Shown piece after piece: positions 56,268-64,000 of a stretch of 64,000 bases of DNA. Position 1 is the first letter of the stretch. The number at the start of each line of letters is the position of its first letter. Source of the DNA: Halonotius sp046719765 (GTDB taxonomy: Archaea; Halobacteriota; Halobacteria; Halobacteriales; Haloferacaceae); NCBI RefSeq assembly GCF_046719765.1, contig NZ_JABEBY010000010.1:1-64000 (forward strand). The letters are read 5' to 3'. The notes beneath the pieces are model-generated. The model made no database searches, was not told the DNA's origin, and saw nothing but the letters and a program-made list of their open reading frames with translations. A program made the translations under genes and the position numbers.

Positions 56268-57026
56268 TTACATCGGCGACGGATCGACACCGGGTGGGGT
56301 TTGTCGCCGCCGGGTCGGTGGCTCGCCGCCCAGTTGACGGAACGCGTCGGCGAGAACGCCGTAGGTGACGACAACAGCCGCGGCGGTGGCGATTGCGGCG
56401 ACGACCTGGCCGGCCGCCGGGCTGATCGCGGCGGCGAGCGTTCCGAGACCACTTGCGAGCCCGATGAGCGCGGCGAGTACCAGCAGCATCCCGAGCAGCC
56501 GCCAGCGGTTGCCGGTCGCCAGCGTCCAACTCCGGCGGAAAGCGGTCAGCGGCCCGGCGTCCTCGGTGGCGATAGCAAAGACCGTAAACTGGAGGCTGAC
56601 AGCGAGATACAGCCCCGGAACGATCAACAGAAAGCCGAAGACGATCGGCGGCGTCATCACGAGCGTTACCGCCAGCGTCGACACCACCAGCCGGCCACAT
56701 CGCCGGGTGAACAGCGACCGCGGAAGCGTCGCCAGAGCGGTCTGCTCCCGGCTCAACAGCCGAATCGAGATCGGGTAGCTTGCCAGCCCGAACAGCAGCG
56801 CGCCGACCGCGATCGCCGCGGCGACCAGCATCGAAACCGGCAGCGTCACCCCGACAGCCGGAACGTCATCGACACCGATCTGCTGTAACAGGTCGACAGC
56901 GAGGGTGTTTGTCGCGGCAATCAACACGATTTGGTAGACGAGCGTCAGGAGAAACACGACGAGGCCGCTTCGCGTCGTGCTTCGTCGGAGTCCGTTCTGG
57001 AGGGAGGCACCGATGCTGAGCGTCAT
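56268..57026 (-). CDS. Polytopic membrane protein of unknown function
   Basis: This 252-residue product has six hydrophobic segments (among them LVVFLLTLVYQIVLIAATNT, AAAIAVGALLFGLASYPISI, TLAVTLVMTPPIVFGFLLIV and LLGMLLVLAALIGLASGLGT). The region VPGLYLAVSLQFTVFAIATE with AFRRSWTLATGNRWRLLGML resembles integral membrane proteins with a GDPD-membrane-domain-like fold found across haloarchaea. No enzymatic motif is seen. Confidence 0.75.
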   Translation of the reverse strand: MTLSIGASLQNGLRRSTTRSGLVVFLLTLVYQIVLIAATNTLAVDLLQQIGVDDVPAVGVTLPVSMLVAAAIAVGALLFGLASYPISIRLLSREQTALATLPRSLFTRRCGRLVVSTLAVTLVMTPPIVFGFLLIVPGLYLAVSLQFTVFAIATEDAGPLTAFRRSWTLATGNRWRLLGMLLVLAALIGLASGLGTLAAAISPAAGQVVAAIATAAAVVVTYGVLADAFRQLGGEPPTRRRQTPPGVDPSPM

Positions 57027-57164
57027 AGCCGGCTGTCGGAGCGACAGCTGCCTAACGGGCGGTTTAGGGTTTCAGGGCCTGCAACCACGCCACCGACGTA
57101 CCCGACAGCGGCACGACAGCCACCGCTCCGGTTCGGATGGCGGTCGTAACGAGGAGAGAGGGTT

Positions 57165-57240
57165 GATTGCGATCAGCAACGCTGGTGGGGATCGATTGCG
57201 GTCAGCAACGCTGGTGGGGATCGGTTGCGATCAGCAAAAT
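57165..57240. repeat. 29-bp tandem repeat, about 2.5 units
   Basis: GATTGCGATCAGCAACGCTG+GTGGGGATC begins at 57165 and recurs at 57194 and, in part, at 57223 with single-base differences. It lies 10-85 bp downstream of the aIF1A stop codon and is noncoding. The rest of 57027-57249 shows nothing else. Confidence 0.8.
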
Positions 57241-57249
57241 CGAGACTCG

Positions 57250-57534
57250 TTAGTCGATGTGGCCTTCGCGGCGAAGCTGGTCGGCATCTTGGCTGTCGTA
57301 TCGCCACTCGACATCAGCCTTCTCGTCTTGCCAATCCCACGGTTCGATGAGGACGATGTCGTCCTCGTTGATCCACGTGCGGAACCGCATCCGACCAGGG
57401 ATGCGGCCCATCCGCTCTTTGCCGTCGTTGCAGCGCAGTCGAACGCGACCCCCGCCGAGCATATCGGTGACGACCGCGAACATCTCGTTTTCGTCTGGCA
57501 TCCGGAGATCGTTCCGGCCTGATTCTTCTGACAC
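57250..57534 (-). CDS. eif1A: Translation initiation factor aIF1A
   Basis: This 94-residue OB-fold factor binds the A site of the small subunit during initiation. It contains EMFAVVTDMLGGGRVRLRCN near residues 17-36, GRIPGRMRFRTWINEDDIVL and the invariant EPWDWQDEKADVEWRY. The start is GTG 57534 (VSEESGRNDLRMPDENEMF); no ATG is near, and the longer upstream frame is not conserved in character. Confidence 0.96.
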   Translation of the reverse strand: MSEESGRNDLRMPDENEMFAVVTDMLGGGRVRLRCNDGKERMGRIPGRMRFRTWINEDDIVLIEPWDWQDEKADVEWRYDSQDADQLRREGHID

Positions 57535-57616
57535 ACCATTGTAGGGGCTCCGAAGCCAGTTAAATCGTGGCATCTTGCCGTCACCGGCATGCGAGACGGT
57601 ACCAGTCGTCCACCGC

Positions 57617-57754
57617 TCACCCCGTGTCGCTGTCGCGTCGCTGAAACAGCCACCGCAACACGAGATAGCCGATGAGCCCACCAACAAAGAGCACGACCGG
57701 GATCACAAACGGCCCAACAAGATCGAGCAGCGTCGTCAGTGGGCCAAACACCAT
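57617..57754 (-). CDS. 45-residue single-pass membrane protein
   Basis: This short ORF has ATG 57754 and stop TGA 57617-57619. It encodes MVFGPLTTLLDL, then one hydrophobic helix (GPFVIPVVLFVGGLIGYLVL), then the basic tail RWLFQRRDSDTG. The clean start, single membrane helix and positive-inside tail argue that it is real. Function unknown; it lies 82 bp upstream of aIF1A on the same strand. Confidence 0.6.
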   Translation of the reverse strand: MVFGPLTTLLDLVGPFVIPVVLFVGGLIGYLVLRWLFQRRDSDTG

Positions 57755-57900
57755 ACCGTCCCCTCAAGGGCCCGGGATGTAAATCTCTCGGCACCGAACG
57801 GCCGACCCGTTTCTTTCGTGGTGGTGAAACCTGAGGCAGGATGGACGAGCAGCGCGGCGCGGTTCGCTCACGCGAACCCCGAGTCGCCGCCTATCACGCA

Positions 57901-57979
57901 TACTGGTTACCGTAGACGGTTACCGCCTCGACCGCCCACCGGGCGGCGGTCGAACGGTACCTTCCGACAGCAAACCGTA
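57901..57979 (-). mobile_element. 79-bp MITE, copy 3 (at the archaellin stop codon)
   Basis: Read on the minus strand it begins TACGGTTTGCTGTCGGAAGG and ends GTCTACGGTAACCAGTA, matching copies 1 and 2 in full length with a few substitutions. The right flank TCA (57980-57982) is the complement of the TGA stop of the archaellin gene; the left flank is GCA, so the 3-bp target duplication has one mismatch. Confidence 0.85.
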
Positions 57980-58564
57980 TCAGAGCTTGACGGCCCCGTC
58001 ATCCGGGGCGACCGCTGGAACCGTGTGCTGTACCTGTGTGTCCGCGCCGCTGTCGGTCGTGAGTGTGAGCTCAACCGCCTCCCCGCGGCGGAGCGACTCC
58101 AGGGCTGCCGTCTCGCCGTCAAGTTCGATCGCAAGCTTCGCCCGATCGGACGGGTCGCTGAGGACGCCGTCAGCGGCGTCACCTTGGAGCGGTTCAACAG
58201 TGAACGTCGGCCCTGTCGCATCCTGTGAGCCGTTGCTTACGAGCGTCGTCACCCCCTCAGGACTTCGATACTCCACTGTCGTGTTGTCCAACTCGATGGC
58301 GGTCGCATCGGCGGCCGGTTTCACGATGAGCTCCAGCCCGTCGAGTTCGGCTGTCGTCCCATCGACGACACCGACCGAGTAGGCGACCTCAAGCCGGTCG
58401 CTCACCTCCGCTGTGCTGCTCTCGCTCGTCTGATCGGATTGGTACTGCAGAAAGCCGGCTGTGTTGGTGACGACACCGGCGGTGGCACCCGCAACGAGCA
58501 CCACCGAGATGAAGACGAGGAGCGTACCTGTCCCTACTTGTCCGCGCGAACCAGTGCTGAACAT
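57980..58564 (-). CDS. Archaellin (flagellin-like)
   Basis: This 194-residue archaellum/pilus subunit has a class III signal peptide with processing site at SRG/QVGTG, then the hydrophobic assembly helix TLLVFISVVLVAGATAGVVT and NTAGFLQYQSDQ, as in haloarchaeal archaellins. The C-terminal region DPSDRAKLAIELDG and GEAVELTLTTDSGADTQVQH also fits. N-glycosylation sequons NTT and NGS are present. No arl/fla operon is nearby, so it is an orphan copy. Its stop abuts a mobile element. Confidence 0.88.
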   Translation of the reverse strand: MFSTGSRGQVGTGTLLVFISVVLVAGATAGVVTNTAGFLQYQSDQTSESSTAEVSDRLEVAYSVGVVDGTTAELDGLELIVKPAADATAIELDNTTVEYRSPEGVTTLVSNGSQDATGPTFTVEPLQGDAADGVLSDPSDRAKLAIELDGETAALESLRRGEAVELTLTTDSGADTQVQHTVPAVAPDDGAVKL

Positions 58565-58711
58565 GGTAACCGCTACCCAACAGTTGTGGTTGAAATCCTA
58601 TAAGTGTACCTGTGGCACAGCAGCGAACGGTGCTGTGACGCCACCACACGGCCGTCTCCAGGGCACCGCTGGTGATCCGGTTGTTAAGTAGCAGGATCGA
58701 CTACGGTAGCT

Positions 58712-59188
58712 ATGATCGACGCACCGCTTGGTGTGGTAGATCTCCTCGCCATCGGTGTCGTCGCTGGGGGGAGCCTCATCGCGGCTGTTGGCGGGCGGCG
58801 ATACCGACGGCTGCGTGCGGTCACCCGGCGGGCCGTCGAGACGACCGGCACGATCAACCGGGTAACGATACAGCGCGTCAACGGTTCCGGTGGCTCACAG
58901 AGCTACGTGCCCGTTGTCGACTACGAGTATCGAACCCCGACGGAACGACGGGACGGAACAACCGTCTACCCCGGCAACAGCCGGTTTGCCAAACAGTTCG
59001 GTACCGAATCCGCCGCCGAGACGGTGGTCGCCGACTACGAGCCCGACACCCAAACAACCGTCTACTACGACCCAGATGAGCCAGCCCACGCATTTCTTAT
59101 CGCCGAGCCACAGACAGCCCAGGCGATCACCACGGTCGTGATCGGGCTCACGGTGCTCCTCGGTGGGGGCGTACTTTTCATGGCGTAA
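58712..59188 (+). CDS. DUF3592-like membrane protein
   Basis: This 158-residue product has an N-terminal membrane helix (about 7-27, GVVDLLAIGVVAGGSLIAAV) and a C-terminal one (about 135-157, AITTVVIGLTVLLGGGVLFM). The extra-membrane domain between them contains SYVPVVDYEYRTPTERRDG and YYDPDEPAHAFL, the pattern of DUF3592 proteins. Function unknown. It is divergent from the archaellin gene, with 147 bp between the starts. Confidence 0.82.
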   Translation: MIDAPLGVVDLLAIGVVAGGSLIAAVGGRRYRRLRAVTRRAVETTGTINRVTIQRVNGSGGSQSYVPVVDYEYRTPTERRDGTTVYPGNSRFAKQFGTESAAETVVADYEPDTQTTVYYDPDEPAHAFLIAEPQTAQAITTVVIGLTVLLGGGVLFMA

Positions 59189-59227
59189 TAGCCCATGAGG
59201 TAACAACCCACAGCGTAACAACCCAGC

Positions 59228-60586
59228 TTAGACAGCCGCCTCGAACTCCTCGCCGAACACGAGGAAATACCCGGTTCCGATCATCCCGATCACGGCGGCG
59301 ATCGTAAAGGCGATCTCAGGGCTCACAAACTCCCAGAGGTAGCCGCCGAGGGCGGCACTCGGGATCACCGCTGTGTTGCGCAGGAGATAGTACGTCCCCG
59401 TGACGCGCCCGCCAGCACCCTGTTTGGCCGGCCCGACGATCAGTGCCTTATGCGAGGGGAGTCCGGCAAATCGCAGCCCCGAAAACGCGAAGATGAGCAC
59501 CATCGCCCACTGCAGCGGTATCACCGGAGCCAACACCGCCGGCCCGCCGATGAGGACGACGGGAAACAGCGCGTACACCGCAAACCCAACGGCGACCACG
59601 GGTTTGAGCCCAACCCGCTCGGCGGCTTTCGCGGCCGGAATCATCGAAAGAAGGGCGATCAGCATCTCGACGCCGAGCAAAGCACCGAAAAACGCCGGCG
59701 GCGAGAGGTCGATCGGAGACGAAAACCCCGCCAGCGAAACGGTCGTCTCGAAGCCAACCTCGTAGAATTGGGTGATCACCAACACGAAGAAGACGTACAC
59801 CATCCCGTTGGCAAACCGGACGAGCGTGTCGCCGACCAACAGCGGGCGAAGCGGATCGGGTAGCTCCCGCAGATCGCGTTTGATCTGATCGATTCCCGCG
59901 AAAGAATCGCCGAGGGCGTCCTCGCTGGCGTCATAGAGGAGGTGTTGGGCAACCGTGCCGATGACACCGACGCCGACGGCGACAGCGAGGACGTACCGAA
60001 AACTCACCGTGAACGCGGGATGGAGATCGATGAGGACGGCCGCAACCACCGGGCCGATCAGAAACGCCGTCCGGCGAACCGTTTCGATGCTGGCAAAGCC
60101 GGCGGCCAGCCGCGAGGGGTCGGTCGCCTGCTTGACGACCGCAAACGTCGCGCCAAGCCCGAAGGATTTCCACCCCTGTGCGAACAGCAATCCGACGAAG
60201 ATCCACACCCACGGCTGAACCGTCAGGCCGGCGACGCTGATCGCTCCGAGCGTCGGTGCGACCAGCCAGATCCCAAAGCCGAGCGTCGACAGCAACCCAA
60301 ACAGGGTGAGCGCGTACCGGGAGCCGATCCGATCGGAGATGGCCCCACCCGGATACGGGAAAACCGCCGAGATGACGTTGCCGACGGTACCAAACAGCCC
60401 GACGACGAACCCCGAGGCACCAAGCGCGACGAGATACTCGGGGAGAAACCGACTCGTCATCTGGAAGCCGAGGCTGAAAGCGAACATCGCCACCGACAAC
60501 ACCAGCACGTCCCGCTGGAGGGCAAAAAACTGTCTGAGCGTCCCCAACAGCCCGGTCTGTTCGGCGTCGACGCGGGCGCGGCTCAT
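59228..60586 (-). CDS. MFS transporter
   Basis: This 452-residue transporter has twelve hydrophobic segments. The MFS signature loop between helices 2 and 3 is GGAISDRIGSRYALTLFGLL near residue 80, and the second-half loop AKAAERVGLKPVVAVGFAVY near 325 mirrors it. The substrate is unknown. The interval 60587-60737 upstream contains only A/T-poor sequence with a possible ATATTG promoter element. Confidence 0.9.
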   Translation of the reverse strand: MSRARVDAEQTGLLGTLRQFFALQRDVLVLSVAMFAFSLGFQMTSRFLPEYLVALGASGFVVGLFGTVGNVISAVFPYPGGAISDRIGSRYALTLFGLLSTLGFGIWLVAPTLGAISVAGLTVQPWVWIFVGLLFAQGWKSFGLGATFAVVKQATDPSRLAAGFASIETVRRTAFLIGPVVAAVLIDLHPAFTVSFRYVLAVAVGVGVIGTVAQHLLYDASEDALGDSFAGIDQIKRDLRELPDPLRPLLVGDTLVRFANGMVYVFFVLVITQFYEVGFETTVSLAGFSSPIDLSPPAFFGALLGVEMLIALLSMIPAAKAAERVGLKPVVAVGFAVYALFPVVLIGGPAVLAPVIPLQWAMVLIFAFSGLRFAGLPSHKALIVGPAKQGAGGRVTGTYYLLRNTAVIPSAALGGYLWEFVSPEIAFTIAAVIGMIGTGYFLVFGEEFEAAV

Positions 60587-60737
60587 CGATTGAGGTGGGA
60601 GTTCACTGCCGTTCTGTCAGCGGATTCACCGCGCCTTGCTCGCCGTTGCTGTGGGTGAAGGGTCATCGCTCGACCCGGAGGTAGGTCCATTACGGGGACA
60701 ATATGTCTGCTCCAATATAGCGATTGGTACGGATGAG

Positions 60738-62783
60738 TTAGATCACCCGGAGGACGATCTGAGCGAGCACCAACAGCACCGCAACGTGTTTGACGCCGGC
60801 TCGGAGCCGGCCCTCGCCGAGGCGGCCGGCAACAAGGCCGGAACACACCGCCTGAACGGCTACAACCTGTGCGAGCAGTGTCTCGTAGGGATCGACGCTG
60901 GTGGCCACGCGGCCAACACGACCGACACCGGGGCCGGGAACCCCAGCGGTCGCCGGGGCACCAGTTGCCATATCAGCAGTCTCGATCGCCGGGATGAACG
61001 ACACCGAGAGGGCGGCGATGATCCCGAGAAAGACGAGAAAGGCGACGTAGATCACGACGAGATACGTTGCCATCGCGCGCCGGCGACGCCGGGCGAGCCG
61101 CTGGCTGGCGCGGAGTTCCGCGGCGGCGATGGCGGCGACCGGCCCGATCCGATTGCTGGCGCGTAATGCGTTGGTGACCAACGCGACAGCACCGGTGACC
61201 GCCGGCGAGCGACACCGCTGGGCCAGCCGGCGGAGCGCGCTCGTCACGTCGGCTCCCCACCGTACATCACGCCGCGCCCGGGCAATCGGCTCCGAGAGCG
61301 CGCCGAGATCGCCGTCGGCCACCTGATCGAAGCCGTCGACAACCGAGAGGCCAGCCTCGTTGACACCGGCAAGCCGGTCGAGAAACGCCGGCACGGCGGC
61401 CGTGAGTCGGCGACGGCGGGCAGCACCGAGCTCGTAGGCGACCGCGTAGCCGCCACAGACGCCGATCGTTGCGACCGACAGCGGGTGGGTGGCTGTTGTG
61501 AGCGTCGCCGGCGACAGCCGCGGTGGCTCGGTGGTGACACCGATCCAGCCGACGGCGAGCGGAACGGTCACCAGCAGCGTCAGCCACGGGTTGGCCGCAA
61601 GCGTTGCCGCCGGCCGCCGCAGCCAGCGACGCCACTGCGACAGCCGATCCGCGATCAAAAGCAGCGACCGCTGAGGGGCCCAGTCCCGCGTGGTTGTCGT
61701 CGGTTGAGGCCGCGCATGGTCGCCCGGCGGATCGGTCGCTCGCTGCGACGGTTTCCTGTGATCGTGGGGTGCCGCGGGGAACCGCCGGCCCGCAAGCAGC
61801 CGGTTGAGCCCGAACAGAAAGCCGCCCGTCCCGATCGGGATGAGCCCGAAGGTGACCACACCCAACACCGGAAGCGTGTCGGTAACAACCAATCCAACGA
61901 TCGTCAGCGTTGTGACCACGAACAGCGGGCCGACAACCAGGCCGGTCACATACCCCTCGGCAACGGTCGAAAGCCGGTCGAGAACCCCCTGTTGGCTGTC
62001 GACGGCAGCCTCACGGTACCGCTCATGCTGTTGGTGAAGGTAGTCGTCGATCGGTTGTCCGCTGTCGACAGCAGCGGCGAGATCGGAGGTGAACTCCGCG
62101 AACTCAGCCGACGGTGTGCGGTCGCTCGTCGCCGCAAGCGCGGAGATCACGTCCGCCCCGAAGTGGTCGATCTCGCGGACGGTCACCGCGATGGCGGCGG
62201 CGGTTTCGCCGTACACATCCTCGTGGGCAGCCACCGTCCGCAACACCGCCGGCAACGGCATCCCACTGCGAGCGAGGGCGTACATACACGCGACGGCGCG
62301 GGGAAGCGTCCGATCGATCCGTCGCTCGCGGGCGGCGGCTCGCCGATCGATGAGCTCCCACTGAAGTCGGTAGGTCGACACCCCGACAGCGATGGCGACG
62401 AGGAGGCTACAGCCACCCGCGAACGCGGCCGTCAGTATCGGCGGGGAAGCGATCGCATCGGTGCCGATCCGGCTGGTCTGCTGTGCCACTATTGCGGGCT
62501 CAGCACGGAGCAGGAGAACCACCGACAGCGTCGCCAATCCGCCAGTAAGGCCGGTGAGGACGGCGTACAAGGCGGTGCGGGCGGTAACAAGATCCGGTGG
62601 GCTGTCGGCGTGGATCGCCGCCAGCCGCGCGTGCCGCTCGCGGCGACCGGACGCTGGGACGAGCGGGCGACACCACGCGAGCGCGATGGCATCAAGGCCG
62701 CACCGCAGTCGATCCCCGAGCGACCGGATCGTCGCCAACAGGTCCGGCAGGCGGCGAGAACCGATCAGTTGAGTGGGAGTCAT
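60738..62783 (-). CDS. Type II secretion/type IV pilus membrane platform protein (GspF/TadC-like)
   Basis: This 681-residue inner-membrane platform protein has two GspF-type modules. The first cytoplasmic helical domain is about residues 135-290 (RTLPRAVACMYALARSGMPL) and the second about 465-600 (AVPAFLDRLAGVNEAGLSVV, VRWGADVTSALRRLAQRCRS), with paired membrane helices after each. It anchors the ATPase encoded directly upstream. ATG 62783 is chosen; a TTG four codons earlier overlaps the ATPase stop as TTGA and is a credible alternative. Confidence 0.9.
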   Translation of the reverse strand: MTPTQLIGSRRLPDLLATIRSLGDRLRCGLDAIALAWCRPLVPASGRRERHARLAAIHADSPPDLVTARTALYAVLTGLTGGLATLSVVLLLRAEPAIVAQQTSRIGTDAIASPPILTAAFAGGCSLLVAIAVGVSTYRLQWELIDRRAAARERRIDRTLPRAVACMYALARSGMPLPAVLRTVAAHEDVYGETAAAIAVTVREIDHFGADVISALAATSDRTPSAEFAEFTSDLAAAVDSGQPIDDYLHQQHERYREAAVDSQQGVLDRLSTVAEGYVTGLVVGPLFVVTTLTIVGLVVTDTLPVLGVVTFGLIPIGTGGFLFGLNRLLAGRRFPAAPHDHRKPSQRATDPPGDHARPQPTTTTRDWAPQRSLLLIADRLSQWRRWLRRPAATLAANPWLTLLVTVPLAVGWIGVTTEPPRLSPATLTTATHPLSVATIGVCGGYAVAYELGAARRRRLTAAVPAFLDRLAGVNEAGLSVVDGFDQVADGDLGALSEPIARARRDVRWGADVTSALRRLAQRCRSPAVTGAVALVTNALRASNRIGPVAAIAAAELRASQRLARRRRRAMATYLVVIYVAFLVFLGIIAALSVSFIPAIETADMATGAPATAGVPGPGVGRVGRVATSVDPYETLLAQVVAVQAVCSGLVAGRLGEGRLRAGVKHVAVLLVLAQIVLRVI

Positions 62784-62791
62784 CAGCGCGA

Positions 62792-64000
62792 TCAACTCCC
62801 CGTGGTCGACGATGGCGCGTCATCAAACTGGTCGGCGGTATCATCGGTATCATCGGTCTCCCAGATGGGAGCAGCGGCGTCCGATACCGCGGCATCGGCG
62901 GCGGTGTCAGGAGCCGTTGTCGACGAGGCGTCATCGGCGGATTCACGCGTCGGCGACGCGGCGGTGGGTTGGCTGTTCAGCACCGTCGCGGCGGTTGGCT
63001 GTGTCTCCCGGCGATCGGTGTCGTCGGCGTCGGCGGCGTCGGCGGCGTCGTAGTCGCCGAGGCGCGCGGTGAACTCGCGGTAGTCGGTCACCCCCTGCTC
63101 CCACAGCGTGTTCAGGAACTGTTCGCGGGCGGCAAGCTCCGCCCGCAGATCGGCGGGGTTCCAGCCGCGTTCGGCCCGAATCGAGTCCAGCACCTCGCTG
63201 TGCGATCGGGTGAAGCTATCATCCTGTGGCTGCCAGGCGACGGGATTGGCGTAATCGAGATCGCCCGTGCGGTCGTCGATCCCGCGGATCTCGGCGATGC
63301 GTTCGACCCGCCGGACACGCTGGCCCCCAAGGCGTCGCTGTGTCTGGACGGCACACAGATCCAGCGATTCGACCATCGTCCGCGGGAGGCCGATCGGCTC
63401 GTTTTCCAGCCGGGTAACGGCGGTCTCGATGGAGTCGGCGTGAATCGTCGACAGCGTCGTATGACCGGTGTTCATCGCCTGAAACAGCGTTTCGGCCTCC
63501 TCGCCACGAACCTCGCCGACGAGCAGATACTCCGGGCGATGCCGGAGCGCCGACCGCAGGAGATCGTACATGTCGATGGCGGTGCCCTCGGTCAGCTGCT
63601 CCCGGGTGACCGCCGCCAGCCAGTTGTCGTGGGCGAGGGTAAGCTCGCGGGTGTCCTCGATGGTGACGACCTTCGCGCCCGGCGGCACAAACATCGACAG
63701 CGCGTTCAGCGTGGTGGTTTTGCCGGCGGCGGTGCCACCAGCCACCAGCAGACTCTTGTTGTGCTCGATACAGAGCCAGCAGTAGGCCAACCCCGCGGCG
63801 TCGAAGGTGCCGCGCTCGATGAGGTCGATCGGGGTGAACGGATCGGCGGCGTACTGCCGGATCGTAAACGCCGAGCCGTGTGGGGTGATCTCATCACTGA
63901 GGCTGAGCTCCGCCCGCGAGCCATCCGGCAGCGTCGCCTCGACCAGCGGGTCGCCAACGCTGATGTGGTGGCCGGCTTGTTGGGCCAGTCGGACGACGAA
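62792..64000 (-). CDS. Type II/IV secretion ATPase (GspE/PilB-like), 5' end outside window
   Basis: This is the motor ATPase for pilus assembly, partial at its N-terminus (402 codons seen). Visible are the NTD2-type beta segment (GDPLVEATLPDGSRAELSLS), the Walker A motif LLVAGGTAAGKTTTLNAL, the Asp box VVTIEDTRELTLAHDN, the Walker B-type LLVGEVRGEEAETLFQAMNT and the His box TGHTTLSTIHADS. A C-terminal extension of about 110 residues is Asp/Thr/Ala-rich and probably disordered. It is translationally coupled to the GspF gene downstream. Confidence 0.93.
   Translation of the reverse strand, partial: FVVRLAQQAGHHISVGDPLVEATLPDGSRAELSLSDEITPHGSAFTIRQYAADPFTPIDLIERGTFDAAGLAYCWLCIEHNKSLLVAGGTAAGKTTTLNALSMFVPPGAKVVTIEDTRELTLAHDNWLAAVTREQLTEGTAIDMYDLLRSALRHRPEYLLVGEVRGEEAETLFQAMNTGHTTLSTIHADSIETAVTRLENEPIGLPRTMVESLDLCAVQTQRRLGGQRVRRVERIAEIRGIDDRTGDLDYANPVAWQPQDDSFTRSHSEVLDSIRAERGWNPADLRAELAAREQFLNTLWEQGVTDYREFTARLGDYDAADAADADDTDRRETQPTAATVLNSQPTAASPTRESADDASSTTAPDTAADAAVSDAAAPIWETDDTDDTADQFDDAPSSTTGS

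Noticed and set aside
61485..63053. 522-residue plus-strand open frame
   Set aside because: Antisense to GspF and GspE, which both have clear family motifs.

Overview
The window is chromosomal DNA of a haloarchaeon (class Halobacteria). The evidence is a high G+C content, acidic proteins throughout, TATA-box promoters placed 25-30 nt upstream of start codons (largely leaderless genes), and archaeal markers: GatE, topoisomerase VI, archaeal ribosomal proteins uL1/uL10/P1/L7Ae/S28e/L24e, aIF1A, Elp3, aEF1B, a bacterio-opsin-activator-type regulator and an archaellin. The genus cannot be fixed from this sequence.

Layout. 0-14.5 kb is mostly housekeeping: purB, two universal stress proteins, elp3, class II fructose-bisphosphate aldolase, asd, a cytidine deaminase/nucleoside phosphorylase pair and an NDH-2-like dehydrogenase. 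It also holds a toxin-antitoxin pair whose toxin is broken by a 79-bp miniature transposable element, and a membrane protein with an unbroken run of 38 valine-headed tetrapeptides. 14.6-27 kb is the topoisomerase block: gyrB-gyrA plus a degenerate ligase-like gene on the minus strand, divergent from top6B-top6A. GyrB and Top6B each carry a ~565-residue intein with a homing endonuclease.

27-44 kb is mainly translation: rpl7ae-rps28e-rpl24e-ndk behind a leader that folds as a kink-turn, gatE, rpl11, rpl1-rpl10-rpl12, a zinc-ribbon protein with aEF1B, tRNA-Ser(UGA) and a tRNA methylthiotransferase. A vapB-vapC-maoC operon and a few redox enzymes are interleaved. 44-57 kb is a signalling and accessory region: two histidine kinases, a response regulator, a Bat-type regulator, two paralogous winged-helix regulators, a MATE exporter and several uncharacterised proteins. 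Here three genes have short tandem repeats that include their stop codons, and one repeat array contains an assembly gap. 57-64 kb holds aIF1A, an orphan archaellin, an MFS transporter and a type IV pilus-type GspF/GspE pair cut by the window end.

The strongest observations are: (i) a three-copy 79-bp mobile element with 3-bp target duplications, two copies lying exactly against TGA stop codons and one disrupting a toxin; (ii) a kink-turn leader before rpl7ae positioned at the predicted transcript start; (iii) two inteins in divergently paired topoisomerases; (iv) the perfect four-residue-period repeat protein; (v) tandem duplications of gene 3' ends. No CRISPR array, rRNA or complete IS element was seen.
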